Position numbers and translations under genes: made by a program. The notes beneath the pieces were generated by a model. It saw only the letters and a program-made list of their open reading frames with translations. It searched no databases and was not told the DNA's origin. 64,000 nt of DNA from CAXXXW01 sp963665555. Lineage in GTDB: Bacteria; Pseudomonadota; Alphaproteobacteria; Thalassobaculales; Thalassobaculaceae. The stretch covers positions 868,001-932,000 of the forward strand of contig OY762308.1 of assembly GCA_963665555.2 (NCBI GenBank), given 5' to 3'. Shown one piece after another: positions 1 to 7,734 of the stretch (positions within the stretch are counted from its first letter, which is position 1; each line of letters begins with the position of its first letter).

Positions 1-284
1 TCCAGACCGACGGCAAATACACCGACGAGGGCGACTTCGCCGGCCAGGGCAACAACCAGATGCTGGTGGGCGATCCCGACAGCGGCGAAATCCGCCGCTT
101 CATGGTCGGCCCGCGCGAGTGCGAGATCACCGGCATCGCCTGGAGTCCGGACCGGCGGACGGTCTTCGTCGGCCTCCAGCATCCGGGCGAGAAGGGCGGC
201 AGCCACTTCCCCGGCGGCGGCGATTCCCTGCCGCGTTCGGCCATCGTCGCCATCCAGCGCGACGACGGCGGCCGGATCGGCTGA
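1..284 (+). CDS. PhoX-family (DUF839) phosphatase, C-terminal fragment
   Basis: Only the last 93 residues are in the window; the reading frame is open from base 3 to the TGA at 282-284. The fragment carries the typical C-terminal pattern of PhoX-type, calcium/iron-dependent alkaline phosphatases: QTDG, GNNQMLVGDP, IRRFMVGP, the EITG turn, FVGLQHPGE and RPRSA-like SLPRSAIVAIQ close to the end. PhoX proteins are Tat-exported periplasmic phosphomonoesterases with a beta-propeller fold, but the signal peptide and the metal-binding core lie outside the window, so activity cannot be judged here. The gene is followed by 131 non-coding bases before the next start, so it is probably the last gene of its own unit. 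Confidence 0.8.
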   Translation, partial: QTDGKYTDEGDFAGQGNNQMLVGDPDSGEIRRFMVGPRECEITGIAWSPDRRTVFVGLQHPGEKGGSHFPGGGDSLPRSAIVAIQRDDGGRIG

Positions 285-415
285 CGGCCGCGCGTAACGA
301 CGACCCCCGGCCCGGCGGCTTCCCGGCAAAGGGCGGCCGCCGGGCGCGCGGCCGCTTCCCATTCCCGCGCGCCGGCGCCAGACTGGCCGGCGCGTCGGGG
401 AGCCGGGGGGCGGGA

Positions 416-1411
416 ATGCGGATGCGGATCGAGGAGGCGAGGACATTCGCCGAGAACGCGCTGGCGGCGCTCGGCTACTCCGAGGCCGAGGCGGCGGTCG
501 TCGCCGACCACCTGGTCGATTGCGAGTTGCGCGGCCTGCATTACGGCGGGATGCCGCGCTTGGTCAGCATCGCCGAACGCCTGCGCCGCACCGGCTTGCC
601 CGCCGAGCCGATCGCGGTGGCGCGCGAGACGCCGGTCTCCGCCCTGGTGGACGGCAAGGACCATGTGGGCTACCTCGTCGCCCGCAAGGCGATGGAGATC
701 GCCATCGAGAAGGCGTCGGCCATGGGCGTCGCCGTCGTCGGCGGCAAGGACACCTGGTACACCGGGATGCTGTCCTACTTCGCGGAGATGGCGGCGGCGC
801 GCGGGCTGGTCTCGACGATCGCCTCCAACGCCACGCCCTGGGTCGCGCCGCACGGGGCGACGGAGGGGCGGTTCGGCACCAACCCGGTCTGTTTCGGCTT
901 CCCGTCCGAGGGCGACCCGGTGATCTGGGACATCGGCACCTCGGCGATCATGCACGCCGAAATCGTGCTGGCCCGCCGCCTCGGCGCGCCGCTGCCCGAA
1001 GGCGTCGCCTTCGATTCCGGCGGCCGGCCGACGACGGACCCCGACGCCGCGCTCGCCGGCGCCTTCGCGGCCTGGGGCGGGCACAAGGGGTCCGGCCTCG
1101 GCCATGTCGTGCAGCTTCTGGGCGCGATGGCCGGCTCGCCGGTCCTTCCCCCGGACCTCGCCGGCTTCGGCTTTACGATCGTCGCCATGAAGCCGGGTCT
1201 GTTCGGGCCGGAGGCGGAGTTCCGCGCCAAGGTCTCGGCCTATGCCGGGGCGGTGCGCGCGGCCCGGCCGGTCGAGGGCGGCGCGCCGGCGCGGATGCCG
1301 TTCGACCGTTCGGCGGCAGAGCGCCGCCGGCGGCTGGCCGAGGACGCGATCGAGGTTCCCGGTTTCGTGCGCGCCCGCCTCGCCGAACTCGCCGGCGTCC
1401 CGGCCGGCTAG
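416..1411 (+). CDS. Ldh_2 family malate/L-lactate dehydrogenase-like oxidoreductase
   Basis: A 331-residue protein of the Ldh_2 superfamily, the NAD(P)-dependent 2-ketoacid reductases (malate, sulfolactate, ureidoglycolate and Delta1-piperideine-2-carboxylate reductases) that are unrelated to classical LDH. Family hallmarks seen are the N-terminal AEAAVVADHLVDCELRG helix with HYGGMPR, VGYLVARKAME, the FGTNPVCFGFPS block, and HKGSGLGHVVQLL near residue 225. The start is ATG 416 after a GGGGGGCGGGA ribosome site; a second ATG six bases later is an alternative. A much longer upstream frame is rejected because it overlaps the preceding gene. It lies 24 bases before glpK, so the two are likely co-transcribed. 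The substrate cannot be assigned from sequence. Confidence 0.85.
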   Translation: MRMRIEEARTFAENALAALGYSEAEAAVVADHLVDCELRGLHYGGMPRLVSIAERLRRTGLPAEPIAVARETPVSALVDGKDHVGYLVARKAMEIAIEKASAMGVAVVGGKDTWYTGMLSYFAEMAAARGLVSTIASNATPWVAPHGATEGRFGTNPVCFGFPSEGDPVIWDIGTSAIMHAEIVLARRLGAPLPEGVAFDSGGRPTTDPDAALAGAFAAWGGHKGSGLGHVVQLLGAMAGSPVLPPDLAGFGFTIVAMKPGLFGPEAEFRAKVSAYAGAVRAARPVEGGAPARMPFDRSAAERRRRLAEDAIEVPGFVRARLAELAGVPAG

Positions 1412-1435
1412 GCGTCCGCCGGGGGAGGCGCGCGC

Positions 1436-2956
1436 ATGTCCGGCCATGTCCTCGCCATCGACCAGGGCACCACCTCGACCCGCGCGATGGCGTTCGACGG
1501 CGACATGCGGGTCGCCGGCGCCGCACAGCGCGAGTTGCCGCAGAGCTATCCGCAACCGGGCTGGGTCGAGCACGATCCCGAACGGATCTGGCGCGACACG
1601 GTGGAAACGGCGCGCGCCGCGCTGGACCGGGCCGGCGCGCCCGGCCGCGCCGTCGCGGGGATCGGCATCGCCAACCAGCGCGAGACGGTGGTGGTCTGGG
1701 ACCGCGCGACCGGCGCGCCGGTCCATCCCGCCATCGTCTGGCAGGACCGCCGCACCGCGCCGCTCTGCGAGTCGCTGAAGGCGCGCGGTCTGGAGCCGCT
1801 GTTCGCCCGGCGCACCGGGCTGCTGCTCGATCCCTATTTCTCCGGCACGAAGATCGCCTGGATCCTCGACGCGGTTCCCCACGCGCGCCGGCGCGCCGAG
1901 GCCGGGGAGCTGCTGTTCGGCACGATCGACAGCTGGCTGGTCTGGCGGCTGACCGGCGGCAGGGTCCACGCGACGGACGCCACCAACGCCTCGCGCACGC
2001 TGCTCTACGACATCGACGCCGGCCGCTGGGACGGCGCGCTGTTCGCGCTGCTGGACATTCCCGCCGACATGGCGCCGGAGGTCCGGGACTGCGCCGACGA
2101 TTTCGGGACGACGGACCCGGCCCTGTTCGGCGCGGCGATCCCGATCCTCGGCGTCGCGGGCGACCAGCAGGCGGCGGCGATGGGCAACGCCTGCTTCGCG
2201 CCGGGAATGCTGAAGGCGACCTACGGGACCGGCTGCTTCGCCCTGCTCGTCACCGGGGCCGAGCGCGCGGCCTCGGCCGGCCGGCTGCTGACGACCGTCG
2301 CGTACAGGGGCGGCGGGGAGACGCGTTACGCGCTCGAAGGGTCGATCTTCGTCGCCGGCGCGGCGGTGCAGTGGCTGCGCGACGGGCTGGGGATTATCGA
2401 GACCGCCGCCGAATCGGGCGCGCTGGCGGAGCGGGCCGGGCCGGAGAGCGCGGTCTATATGGTGCCGGCCTTCGCCGGCCTCGGCGCGCCGCACTGGGAC
2501 GCCGGCGCGCGCGGCGCCATTTTCGGCCTCACGCGCGATTCCGGGCCGCGCGACCTCGCCCGCGCCGCGCTCGAAAGCGTCGCCTTCCAGACGCTGGACC
2601 TGCTGGAGGCGATGCGCGGCGATTGGGCCGGCGGGAGCGCGGGCGGGGCCGACGGCGCGTCGGCGGTGCTGCGGGCCGACGGGGGCATGGCCGCCTCCGA
2701 CTGGACGATGCAGCGCCTGGCCGACATCCTGGCCCTGCCCGTGGACCGGCCGAGGGTGCTGGAGACCACCGCGCTCGGCGCGGCCTGGCTGGCCGGCTCG
2801 CGGGCCGGCGTGTGGCCGGGGGCGGAGGGTTTCGCCGAACGCTGGGCGCTCGACCGGCGCTTCCGGCCGGCGATGGCGGAGGACGAGCGCCGCGCGCGGA
2901 TCGCCGGCTGGCGCGACGCCGCGCGGCGCGTGCTCTCGGACTACAAGCGGGATTAG
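1436..2956 (+). CDS. glpK: Glycerol kinase
   Basis: A 506-residue FGGY-family kinase that phosphorylates glycerol to glycerol-3-phosphate in the cytoplasm using ATP. Seen directly: the N-terminal phosphate-binding DQGTTSTRA, the substrate-side NQRETVVVWDRATG and IVWQDRRT, FSGTKIAWILD, the second-domain YGTGCF, PAFAGLGAPHWD and RADGGMAASDW with DRP near the C-terminus. Length matches GlpK (about 500 residues). The start ATG follows GGGGGAGGCG. No glpF or glpD is adjacent; it sits between an Ldh_2 dehydrogenase and an SDR with gaps of 24 bases each, suggesting a small polyol/hydroxyacid operon rather than the classical glp regulon. Confidence 0.95.
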   Translation: MSGHVLAIDQGTTSTRAMAFDGDMRVAGAAQRELPQSYPQPGWVEHDPERIWRDTVETARAALDRAGAPGRAVAGIGIANQRETVVVWDRATGAPVHPAIVWQDRRTAPLCESLKARGLEPLFARRTGLLLDPYFSGTKIAWILDAVPHARRRAEAGELLFGTIDSWLVWRLTGGRVHATDATNASRTLLYDIDAGRWDGALFALLDIPADMAPEVRDCADDFGTTDPALFGAAIPILGVAGDQQAAAMGNACFAPGMLKATYGTGCFALLVTGAERAASAGRLLTTVAYRGGGETRYALEGSIFVAGAAVQWLRDGLGIIETAAESGALAERAGPESAVYMVPAFAGLGAPHWDAGARGAIFGLTRDSGPRDLARAALESVAFQTLDLLEAMRGDWAGGSAGGADGASAVLRADGGMAASDWTMQRLADILALPVDRPRVLETTALGAAWLAGSRAGVWPGAEGFAERWALDRRFRPAMAEDERRARIAGWRDAARRVLSDYKRD

Positions 2957-2980
2957 GCAACCGGACGACGGGAGGAAGGG

Positions 2981-3697
2981 ATGGCCGATTGCACACTGGT
3001 GACCGGCGGCTCGCGCAATATCGGCCGCGCGATCTGCGAGAGGTTGAGCGCCGACGGCCAGACGGTCGTCCAGTTCGACGTGATCGAGCCGGCGGGCGAG
3101 GGCGCGGCGGAGTTCGTCCGCGTCGACCTCTCCGACGCCGAGGCGGCCGAGGCCGCGCTGTCGGCGCTGCGGGCGCGCCACCGGATTACGCGGCTGGTCA
3201 ACAATGTCGGCGTCGTCTCGATGGCCCCGGTGGCCGAAACGTCGATGGCGGAGTTCGACCGCGTGCTGGCGATCAACTCGCGGATCGCGCTGCAATGCGC
3301 GCGCGCCGCCGCGCCGGACATGAAGGCGGCCGGCTTCGGGCGCATCGTCAACATCGCCAGCCGGGCGATTAACGGCATTCCGGGCCTGTCGGTCTACGCC
3401 GCGAGCAAGGCGGCGGTCGTCGGCCTCGCCAAGACCTGGGCGATGGAGCTGGCGCGCGACGGCGTGACGGCGAACGCCATCGCCCCCGGCCCGATCGACA
3501 CCGACATGCTGCGCGCCGCCTGGGAGCCGGACAGCGCGATGTTCCAGTCGCTCCACGAACAGGTCCCGGTGGGCCGGCTGGGCCAGCCGGAGGACATCGC
3601 CAACGCCGCGAGCTTCCTGCTCGACGCGCGCAGCGGCTTCGTCACCGGCCAGGTGCTGCACGTGTGCGGCGGCATGTCGATCGGCCGCGCGGCGTAG
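2981..3697 (+). CDS. SDR-family NAD(P)-dependent oxidoreductase
   Basis: A 238-residue classical short-chain dehydrogenase. The Rossmann motif is TGGSRNIGRA near residue 8 (the usual TGxxxGxG with N in place of the second small residue), followed by NNVGV (the NNAG-type motif), the catalytic Ser in NIASRAI, and YAASKAA as the YxxxK dyad around residue 146. PGPID and a C-terminal VTGQVLHVCGGMSIG complete the FabG-like pattern. The start ATG follows a strong GGGAGGAAGGG site. It lies 24 bases downstream of glpK on the same strand. Likely reduces or oxidises a hydroxyacid or polyol; the true substrate is not predictable. It ends convergently with the next leftward operon. Confidence 0.88.
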   Translation: MADCTLVTGGSRNIGRAICERLSADGQTVVQFDVIEPAGEGAAEFVRVDLSDAEAAEAALSALRARHRITRLVNNVGVVSMAPVAETSMAEFDRVLAINSRIALQCARAAAPDMKAAGFGRIVNIASRAINGIPGLSVYAASKAAVVGLAKTWAMELARDGVTANAIAPGPIDTDMLRAAWEPDSAMFQSLHEQVPVGRLGQPEDIANAASFLLDARSGFVTGQVLHVCGGMSIGRAA

Positions 3698-3718
3698 GGA
3701 AGGGGGCGCGCGGCGCGC

Positions 3719-4462
3719 TCAGAACTCCGAGAGCAGCCGGCCGCAGCCCTCGATCCGGTCGTCGATCCCGGCCAGCCGCAGCCCGCGCCAGTAGCTCGCC
3801 GCGTTGATGGCGAGCACCGGCTTGCCGCGCCGCGCTTCCTCCGCCGCCGCCTGGCGCATGAAGTGGAGGTTGGTGCCGAACTGGACCAGCGCCTCGACCT
3901 CCGGGCCGTCGATTTCGTCGAGCGCGGCGGACAGCCGCTCCGGCGGCGTCTCGGCGATCGCCACCGGGCTGGGGCAGCGCAGGCCGACGAAGCCCGTCAC
4001 CTCATGGCCGAGATCGGCGAAGAAGCCCCGGATGTGGCGGTCCGCGACCGGCATGTAGGGCGAGAGGATGGCGATCCGCCGCGCGCCCAGCGCCGCCAGC
4101 GCGTCGGCGATGGCGAAGGAGCCGCCGGTCACCGGCAGCCCCGTCCGCGCCTCCAGTTCGCGCAGCCGCGCCAGCGAGGCCTCGTAGCCGTCCCAGACGA
4201 TCAGCGACGACATGCCGACGACCAGCGCCCCCGGCTCCGCCGCCATCGCGCGGTCCACCGCGTCGGCGTGGCCGTCCATGCTGACCCGGACCATCCGGTC
4301 GAAATCCGCGTCGTCCCGGATCGCCATGTTGGGTAGCGCGATGCGCGCGACATGGTTGGTCACGCCTTCCGGGCGCAGGTCGTCGAAGTCGGGCTGGACG
4401 ATCGTGTTGGTGGCCGGGACCGTGACCGCGAGTTTCAGCCGCCATCCGCGCCTGTCCGCCAT
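3719..4462 (-). CDS. Asp/Glu racemase / arylmalonate decarboxylase-fold protein lacking both catalytic cysteines
   Basis: A 247-residue protein with the two-lobed fold pattern of maleate isomerases, arylmalonate decarboxylases and Asp/Glu/hydantoin racemases: LKLAVTVPATNTIVQPDF at the N-terminus (the PATNT loop), GALVVGMSSLIVWDG, TGGSFAIADAL, IAILSPYMP and VEALVQFGTNLHFM. In active maleate isomerases the first lobe carries a catalytic Cys and the second lobe a Cys just before TN; here these positions read MSS and FGTN, so both Cys are absent. The start ATG 4462 is chosen for its GGAGGG site; the longer frame runs into the neighbouring gene. It is the last gene of the LLM oxidoreductase / 65-residue protein / racemase operon. 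The reaction is unknown. Confidence 0.8.
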   Translation of the reverse strand: MADRRGWRLKLAVTVPATNTIVQPDFDDLRPEGVTNHVARIALPNMAIRDDADFDRMVRVSMDGHADAVDRAMAAEPGALVVGMSSLIVWDGYEASLARLRELEARTGLPVTGGSFAIADALAALGARRIAILSPYMPVADRHIRGFFADLGHEVTGFVGLRCPSPVAIAETPPERLSAALDEIDGPEVEALVQFGTNLHFMRQAAAEEARRGKPVLAINAASYWRGLRLAGIDDRIEGCGRLLSEF

Positions 4463-4476
4463 CGCGCCGCCCTCCG

Positions 4477-4674
4477 TTACAGCCGGTCGATCCGGTCCGG
4501 CGCGCGGTTCAGGATTTCCGCGCAGAACCGCCGGGCGTCGGCCTCCGCCTCGTCGGCGGAGTCGTATTCGCGCCGCCCGTGGGAGGACGCGAGTTGTTTC
4601 CCGTCCATCCACACGGACCAGGGATGGCGCGCGCGGCCGTCCCGGCTCCACCGCTCGACGAAAACCTCGATCAT
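4477..4674 (-). CDS. Small conserved-looking hypothetical protein (65 aa)
   Basis: A short acidic-and-basic protein (65 residues) with no membrane segment or signal peptide. It has an alternating beta-rich start (MIEVFVERW), a WSVWMDGKQLAS strand-turn-strand, and an EYDSADEAEADARRF helix. No family is recognised. It is supported as a real gene by its tight packing: its stop lies 14 bases before the racemase-fold start, and its own start is 25 bases after the LLM oxidoreductase stop. The pattern (short strand pair, then a helix rich in E and D) resembles small stand-alone substrate- or subunit-binding proteins, but that is only an impression. Confidence 0.55.
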   Translation of the reverse strand: MIEVFVERWSRDGRARHPWSVWMDGKQLASSHGRREYDSADEAEADARRFCAEILNRAPDRIDRL

Positions 4675-4699
4675 CGCGCCCCCGCCCCCGGACGCGCCG

Positions 4700-5731
4700 C
4701 TACAGGCTCGGCCGCGCGTCGATCTTGCGCAGTTCCGGCAGCAGTTCGCGCGACATCGTGTCCATGCTCGCCAGCGACAACTCGGCCGGCATCCCGATCC
4801 AGTGCGTGCGGATCAGGAGGTGGTTCATGCCGAACTCCTCCCAATAGGGGCGCAGCTGCTCGAAACACTCCTCCGGCGAGCCGAGGACGAAGCGGCCCTC
4901 CACCAGGTCCTCGAACTCCTGGTCGAAGGTCTCGTCCTCGGGCATGACCTTGTCCTGGCCCCAGCTGGCGTAGTTCTTGTACTTGCCGAACAGGTAGGGG
5001 CCGGCGACCTCCATCGCCGTCGCGCGGTCTTTCGCGCAGAAGACCTCCTTCACCACCGGCAGTTCCGCCGGGGCCGGCTTGCCCGCCTCGCGCAGCGCGT
5101 CGCGGTACACGCCCATGTGGCGGCGGATGGTCTCCAGCGTGGAGTGCGGGTTGACGAACCAGCAATCCGTCATGCGGGCCGCGCGCCGGATCGCCCGGTC
5201 GTTGTTGGCCGCGAGCCAGATCGGCGGGCGCGGCTTCTGCACCGGGCGGATGTTCATGCGCACATCGCGGAGCACGCAGGTCTCGCCCTCGTGGCTCACG
5301 CTGTCTTCCGTCCAGAGGCGCTGGATCAGGCCGAGATACTCCTCGAACCGGGCGACGCGCTTGCCCCTGGGCACGCCGAAGGCGTCGAACTCCACGTCGC
5401 GGTAGCCGAGGCCGACGCCGAAGATCAGCCGGCCGCGCGCCAGCACGTCCATGCTGGCGATCGTCTCGGCGGTGTAGACCGGGTTGTGCAGGTTCAGCAG
5501 CAGGATGCCGAGGCCGATTTGCATGTCGCCGGCCTCGGGGATCAGCCGCGAGAGGAAGGGCACGATCTGGAGCTGCTGGTTGTCGCCCTCGTTCAGGTAG
5601 TGCTGACCCGAAACCAGCGTGTCCCAGCCGTGGTCGCGCATGTGGTGGACCATGGCGATCTGCTCGTCGAGCGCGGCCACCATGTCCGTGTCGACATACT
5701 GCTGGTTGGTGAGGAACAGGCCGATCTTCAT
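4700..5731 (-). CDS. LLM-class (luciferase-like) flavin-dependent monooxygenase
   Basis: A 343-residue TIM-barrel flavoprotein of the bacterial luciferase-like superfamily, which uses FMNH2 or F420 for oxygenation or hydride transfer. Seen: MKIGLFLTNQ start, AMVHHMRDHGWDTL, LILLLNLHNPVYTAET around residue 95, GRLIFGVGLGYRDVEFDAFGV, RFEEYLGLIQRLWTEDSVSHEGE and RPPIWLAANN. The start ATG 5731 is preceded by GGAGAGACC; the 24-residue N-terminal extension of the longer frame is unlike the family. First gene of a three-gene leftward operon and divergent from the Rieske oxygenase at 5852, which suggests that both units act on one catabolic route. Confidence 0.88.
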   Translation of the reverse strand: MKIGLFLTNQQYVDTDMVAALDEQIAMVHHMRDHGWDTLVSGQHYLNEGDNQQLQIVPFLSRLIPEAGDMQIGLGILLLNLHNPVYTAETIASMDVLARGRLIFGVGLGYRDVEFDAFGVPRGKRVARFEEYLGLIQRLWTEDSVSHEGETCVLRDVRMNIRPVQKPRPPIWLAANNDRAIRRAARMTDCWFVNPHSTLETIRRHMGVYRDALREAGKPAPAELPVVKEVFCAKDRATAMEVAGPYLFGKYKNYASWGQDKVMPEDETFDQEFEDLVEGRFVLGSPEECFEQLRPYWEEFGMNHLLIRTHWIGMPAELSLASMDTMSRELLPELRKIDARPSL

Positions 5732-5780
5732 GGTCTCTCCAGTCCGGGGGTTCGGGCGCCGGCGCGGCGCGGGAAGCGCC

Positions 5781-5813
5781 ATTGTTGCCATGGATCGCCC
5801 CATGCCTCAACAT
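5781..5813. promoter_or_regulatory. Candidate overlapping divergent promoters between LLM oxidoreductase and Rieske oxygenase
   Basis: Rightward: TTGCCA at 5785-5790, 17 bases, CAACAT at 5808-5813. Leftward: TTGAGG read on the minus strand from 5810 to 5805, 18 bases, AACAAT from 5786 to 5781. The -35 of each direction lies on the -10 of the other, so the two polymerases could not bind together. The segment is also an imperfect inverted repeat (GTTG..ATGG facing CCAT..CAAC), as for an operator. This is pattern matching in a short AT-richer island; no experimental support. Confidence 0.35.
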
Positions 5814-5851
5814 CGCGCGACGGCGCGGGGCGCGGGCGGGGAGGAGCGGCG

Positions 5852-7159
5852 ATGGACGGCGGGGGTTTCGCGGGCGGCGGACTTGTCGAGGAGGGCGCGC
5901 ACGGCTTCCGGGTCGCGCGCGCCGCCTACACCGATCCGGCGCTGTTCGAGGCGGAGATGGCCGCGATTTTCGAGGGCGGCTGGATCTACGCCTGCCACGA
6001 GAGCCAGATCCCGGAGCACGGCGACTACTACGCCACCCGCGCCGGCCGCCAGCCGGTGTTCCTGGTCCGCGGGTCCGACGGCGCGATCCGCGGCTTCGTG
6101 GACGCCTGCGCCCATCGCGGCGCGACGCTGACCCGCGCCCGGCGCGGCACGGCCCGGACCATCGTGTGCCGGTTCCACGGCTGGTGCTTCGACACCGAGG
6201 GCAACTGCGTCAGGATCAAGGACGAGGAGGCGGGCTGGCCCGGCGGGGCGGACCGTTCGCGCTTCGCGCTCGCCCGGCTGCCGCGGGTGGAGGCCTACAA
6301 GGGCTTCGTCTTCGCCTCGCTCTCGGCCGACGTCCCGCCGCTCGCCGACGCGCTGGGCGAGGCCCGGCCCTTCATCGACCTGCTCTCCGACCAGTCGCCC
6401 GACGGCATGGAGGTCGTCCCCGGCGGGCAGACCTACCTGGTGCGCGGCAACTGGAAGCTCCAGGCAGAGAACGGCGTGGACGGCTACCATGTCTCCACCG
6501 TCCACCGGGTGTTCGCCCGCGCCGTGGCGATGCGCGAGCGGCTGGGCGACCGGGGCGGGCTGCGCGAGACCGAGGCGGCGCGGATCGTCGGCGCGGTGGA
6601 GAGCGGCGTTTACGACCTCGGCGGCGGCCACATGATGGTCTGGGCGCGGCGCGGCAATCCCGCCGTCGCGCCGCTGGCCGAGCGGCTCGACTGGCTCGAA
6701 CGGACCCACGACGCCGGGAAGGTGGACTGGATGCTGCGGCGCGGCCGCAACCTCTACCTGTTCCCCAATGTGCACCTGATGGACCAGTCCTCGACCCAGA
6801 TCCGCGTCACGATCCCGCTGGCGCCGAACCGGACCGAGATGCGGGTCTATTGCATCGCGCCGAGGGGGGAGAGCCGCGAGGCGCGGGCGGCGCGGCTGCG
6901 CAAGTTCGAGGACTTCTTCATGGTGAGCGGCATGGCGACGCCGGACGACCTGGCCGCGCTGGAGGATGTGCAGCGCGGCTCGGCCGGCCGGCTGGCGCCG
7001 TGGAACGGGATGGACCGGGGGGCGGCCTTCGCGCTCGCCGGGGCCGACGCGGCGGGGGCCGGGCTGGGCGTCCGGCCGGTCTCCTCCAACCCGAAATGGG
7101 ACAGCGAGACGCTCTACCACGGCTTCTGGCGGCACTGGGCGGCGCGCGTCGGCGGTTGA
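5852..7159 (+). CDS. Rieske non-heme iron aromatic ring-hydroxylating dioxygenase, alpha subunit
   Basis: A 435-residue oxygenase large subunit. The Rieske domain occupies about residues 40-150, with CAHRG as the first CxH and CRFHGW as the second CxxH, holding the 2Fe-2S cluster. The catalytic domain shows NWKLQAENGVDGYHVSTVH: the conserved Asp-x-Tyr-His with a second His four residues on, which binds the mononuclear iron; the third ligand Asp lies toward the C-terminus. Later, LYLFPNVHLMDQSSTQIRV is typical of benzoate/anthranilate/toluate-type oxygenases. ATG 5852 follows GGGGAGGAGCGG. The small subunit follows 52 bases downstream. No dedicated ferredoxin or reductase is in the neighbourhood. 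The substrate is probably an aromatic or heteroaromatic acid, but this is inferred. Confidence 0.92.
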   Translation: MDGGGFAGGGLVEEGAHGFRVARAAYTDPALFEAEMAAIFEGGWIYACHESQIPEHGDYYATRAGRQPVFLVRGSDGAIRGFVDACAHRGATLTRARRGTARTIVCRFHGWCFDTEGNCVRIKDEEAGWPGGADRSRFALARLPRVEAYKGFVFASLSADVPPLADALGEARPFIDLLSDQSPDGMEVVPGGQTYLVRGNWKLQAENGVDGYHVSTVHRVFARAVAMRERLGDRGGLRETEAARIVGAVESGVYDLGGGHMMVWARRGNPAVAPLAERLDWLERTHDAGKVDWMLRRGRNLYLFPNVHLMDQSSTQIRVTIPLAPNRTEMRVYCIAPRGESREARAARLRKFEDFFMVSGMATPDDLAALEDVQRGSAGRLAPWNGMDRGAAFALAGADAAGAGLGVRPVSSNPKWDSETLYHGFWRHWAARVGG

Positions 7160-7211
7160 GGAACGGGTTGCGCGACGCGGCGCACCAGATTGAACGGAAA
7201 CGGTAACGGCG

Positions 7212-7700
7212 ATGGCGGACCTCGCGGCCTGCGAAGCCCTGCTCTCCCTGGAGGCCGACCTGCTCGACAGGCGGCGCTGGGAGGAGTGGCTCGCGCTCTA
7301 CACGGAGGACTGCGTGTTCTGGGTCCCGTCCTGGGACACCGAGGAGGCGCTGGTCGAGGACCCGGAACTGTCCGTCAACACGATGTACCTGGTCGGCAAG
7401 CCGGCGCTGGAGGCGCGGCTGCACCGCATCCGCTCGGACGACGCCTACGCCGCCGCGCCGCCGGCGCGCACCGTGCATTCGGTGACCAACGCGCGCGTCG
7501 TCGCGGCCCGGCCCGGCGCGGTGGAGGTGTGTGCCAAGTGGATCGTCCTCTCGCTGGAGCCGCGCCGCGGCAAGTCCTGGCGCGGCGGCTGGTACGAATA
7601 CACGCTGGCGCCGGGCGGCGCGGGCCTGCGCATCGCGCGCAAGAAGGTCGTCCTGATGGAGGATGCGATCGACGGCGCGATCGACATCCACCAGCTCTGA
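7212..7700 (+). CDS. Aromatic ring-hydroxylating dioxygenase, beta subunit
   Basis: A 162-residue NTF2/SnoaL-fold subunit of Rieske dioxygenases, giving an alpha3beta3 assembly. Diagnostic features are the N-terminal EADLLDRRRWEEWLALYTEDCVFWVP pattern (start EADLLDRRRWEEWL), SVNTMYLVG, RIRSDDAYAAAPPARTVHSV and the final KKVVLMEDAIDGAIDIHQL region that resembles the BenB family. Length is normal for beta subunits. It is 52 bases after the alpha subunit in the same direction. The beta subunit has a structural role and does not bind iron. Confidence 0.9.
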   Translation: MADLAACEALLSLEADLLDRRRWEEWLALYTEDCVFWVPSWDTEEALVEDPELSVNTMYLVGKPALEARLHRIRSDDAYAAAPPARTVHSVTNARVVAARPGAVEVCAKWIVLSLEPRRGKSWRGGWYEYTLAPGGAGLRIARKKVVLMEDAIDGAIDIHQL

Positions 7701-7734
7701 GGCGCGCCCGCCGCGGCGCCCCGGATGCCCCCGG

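Noticed and set aside
119..415. N-terminal extension of the Ldh_2 gene
   Set aside because: It overlaps the PhoX fragment in another frame, and the family N-terminus begins at 416 behind a ribosome site.
4352..5851. Long upstream extension of the Rieske alpha-subunit frame (about 500 codons)
   Set aside because: It runs antisense through the LLM oxidoreductase and small protein and has no family-like sequence; the strong ribosome site and family start are at 5852.
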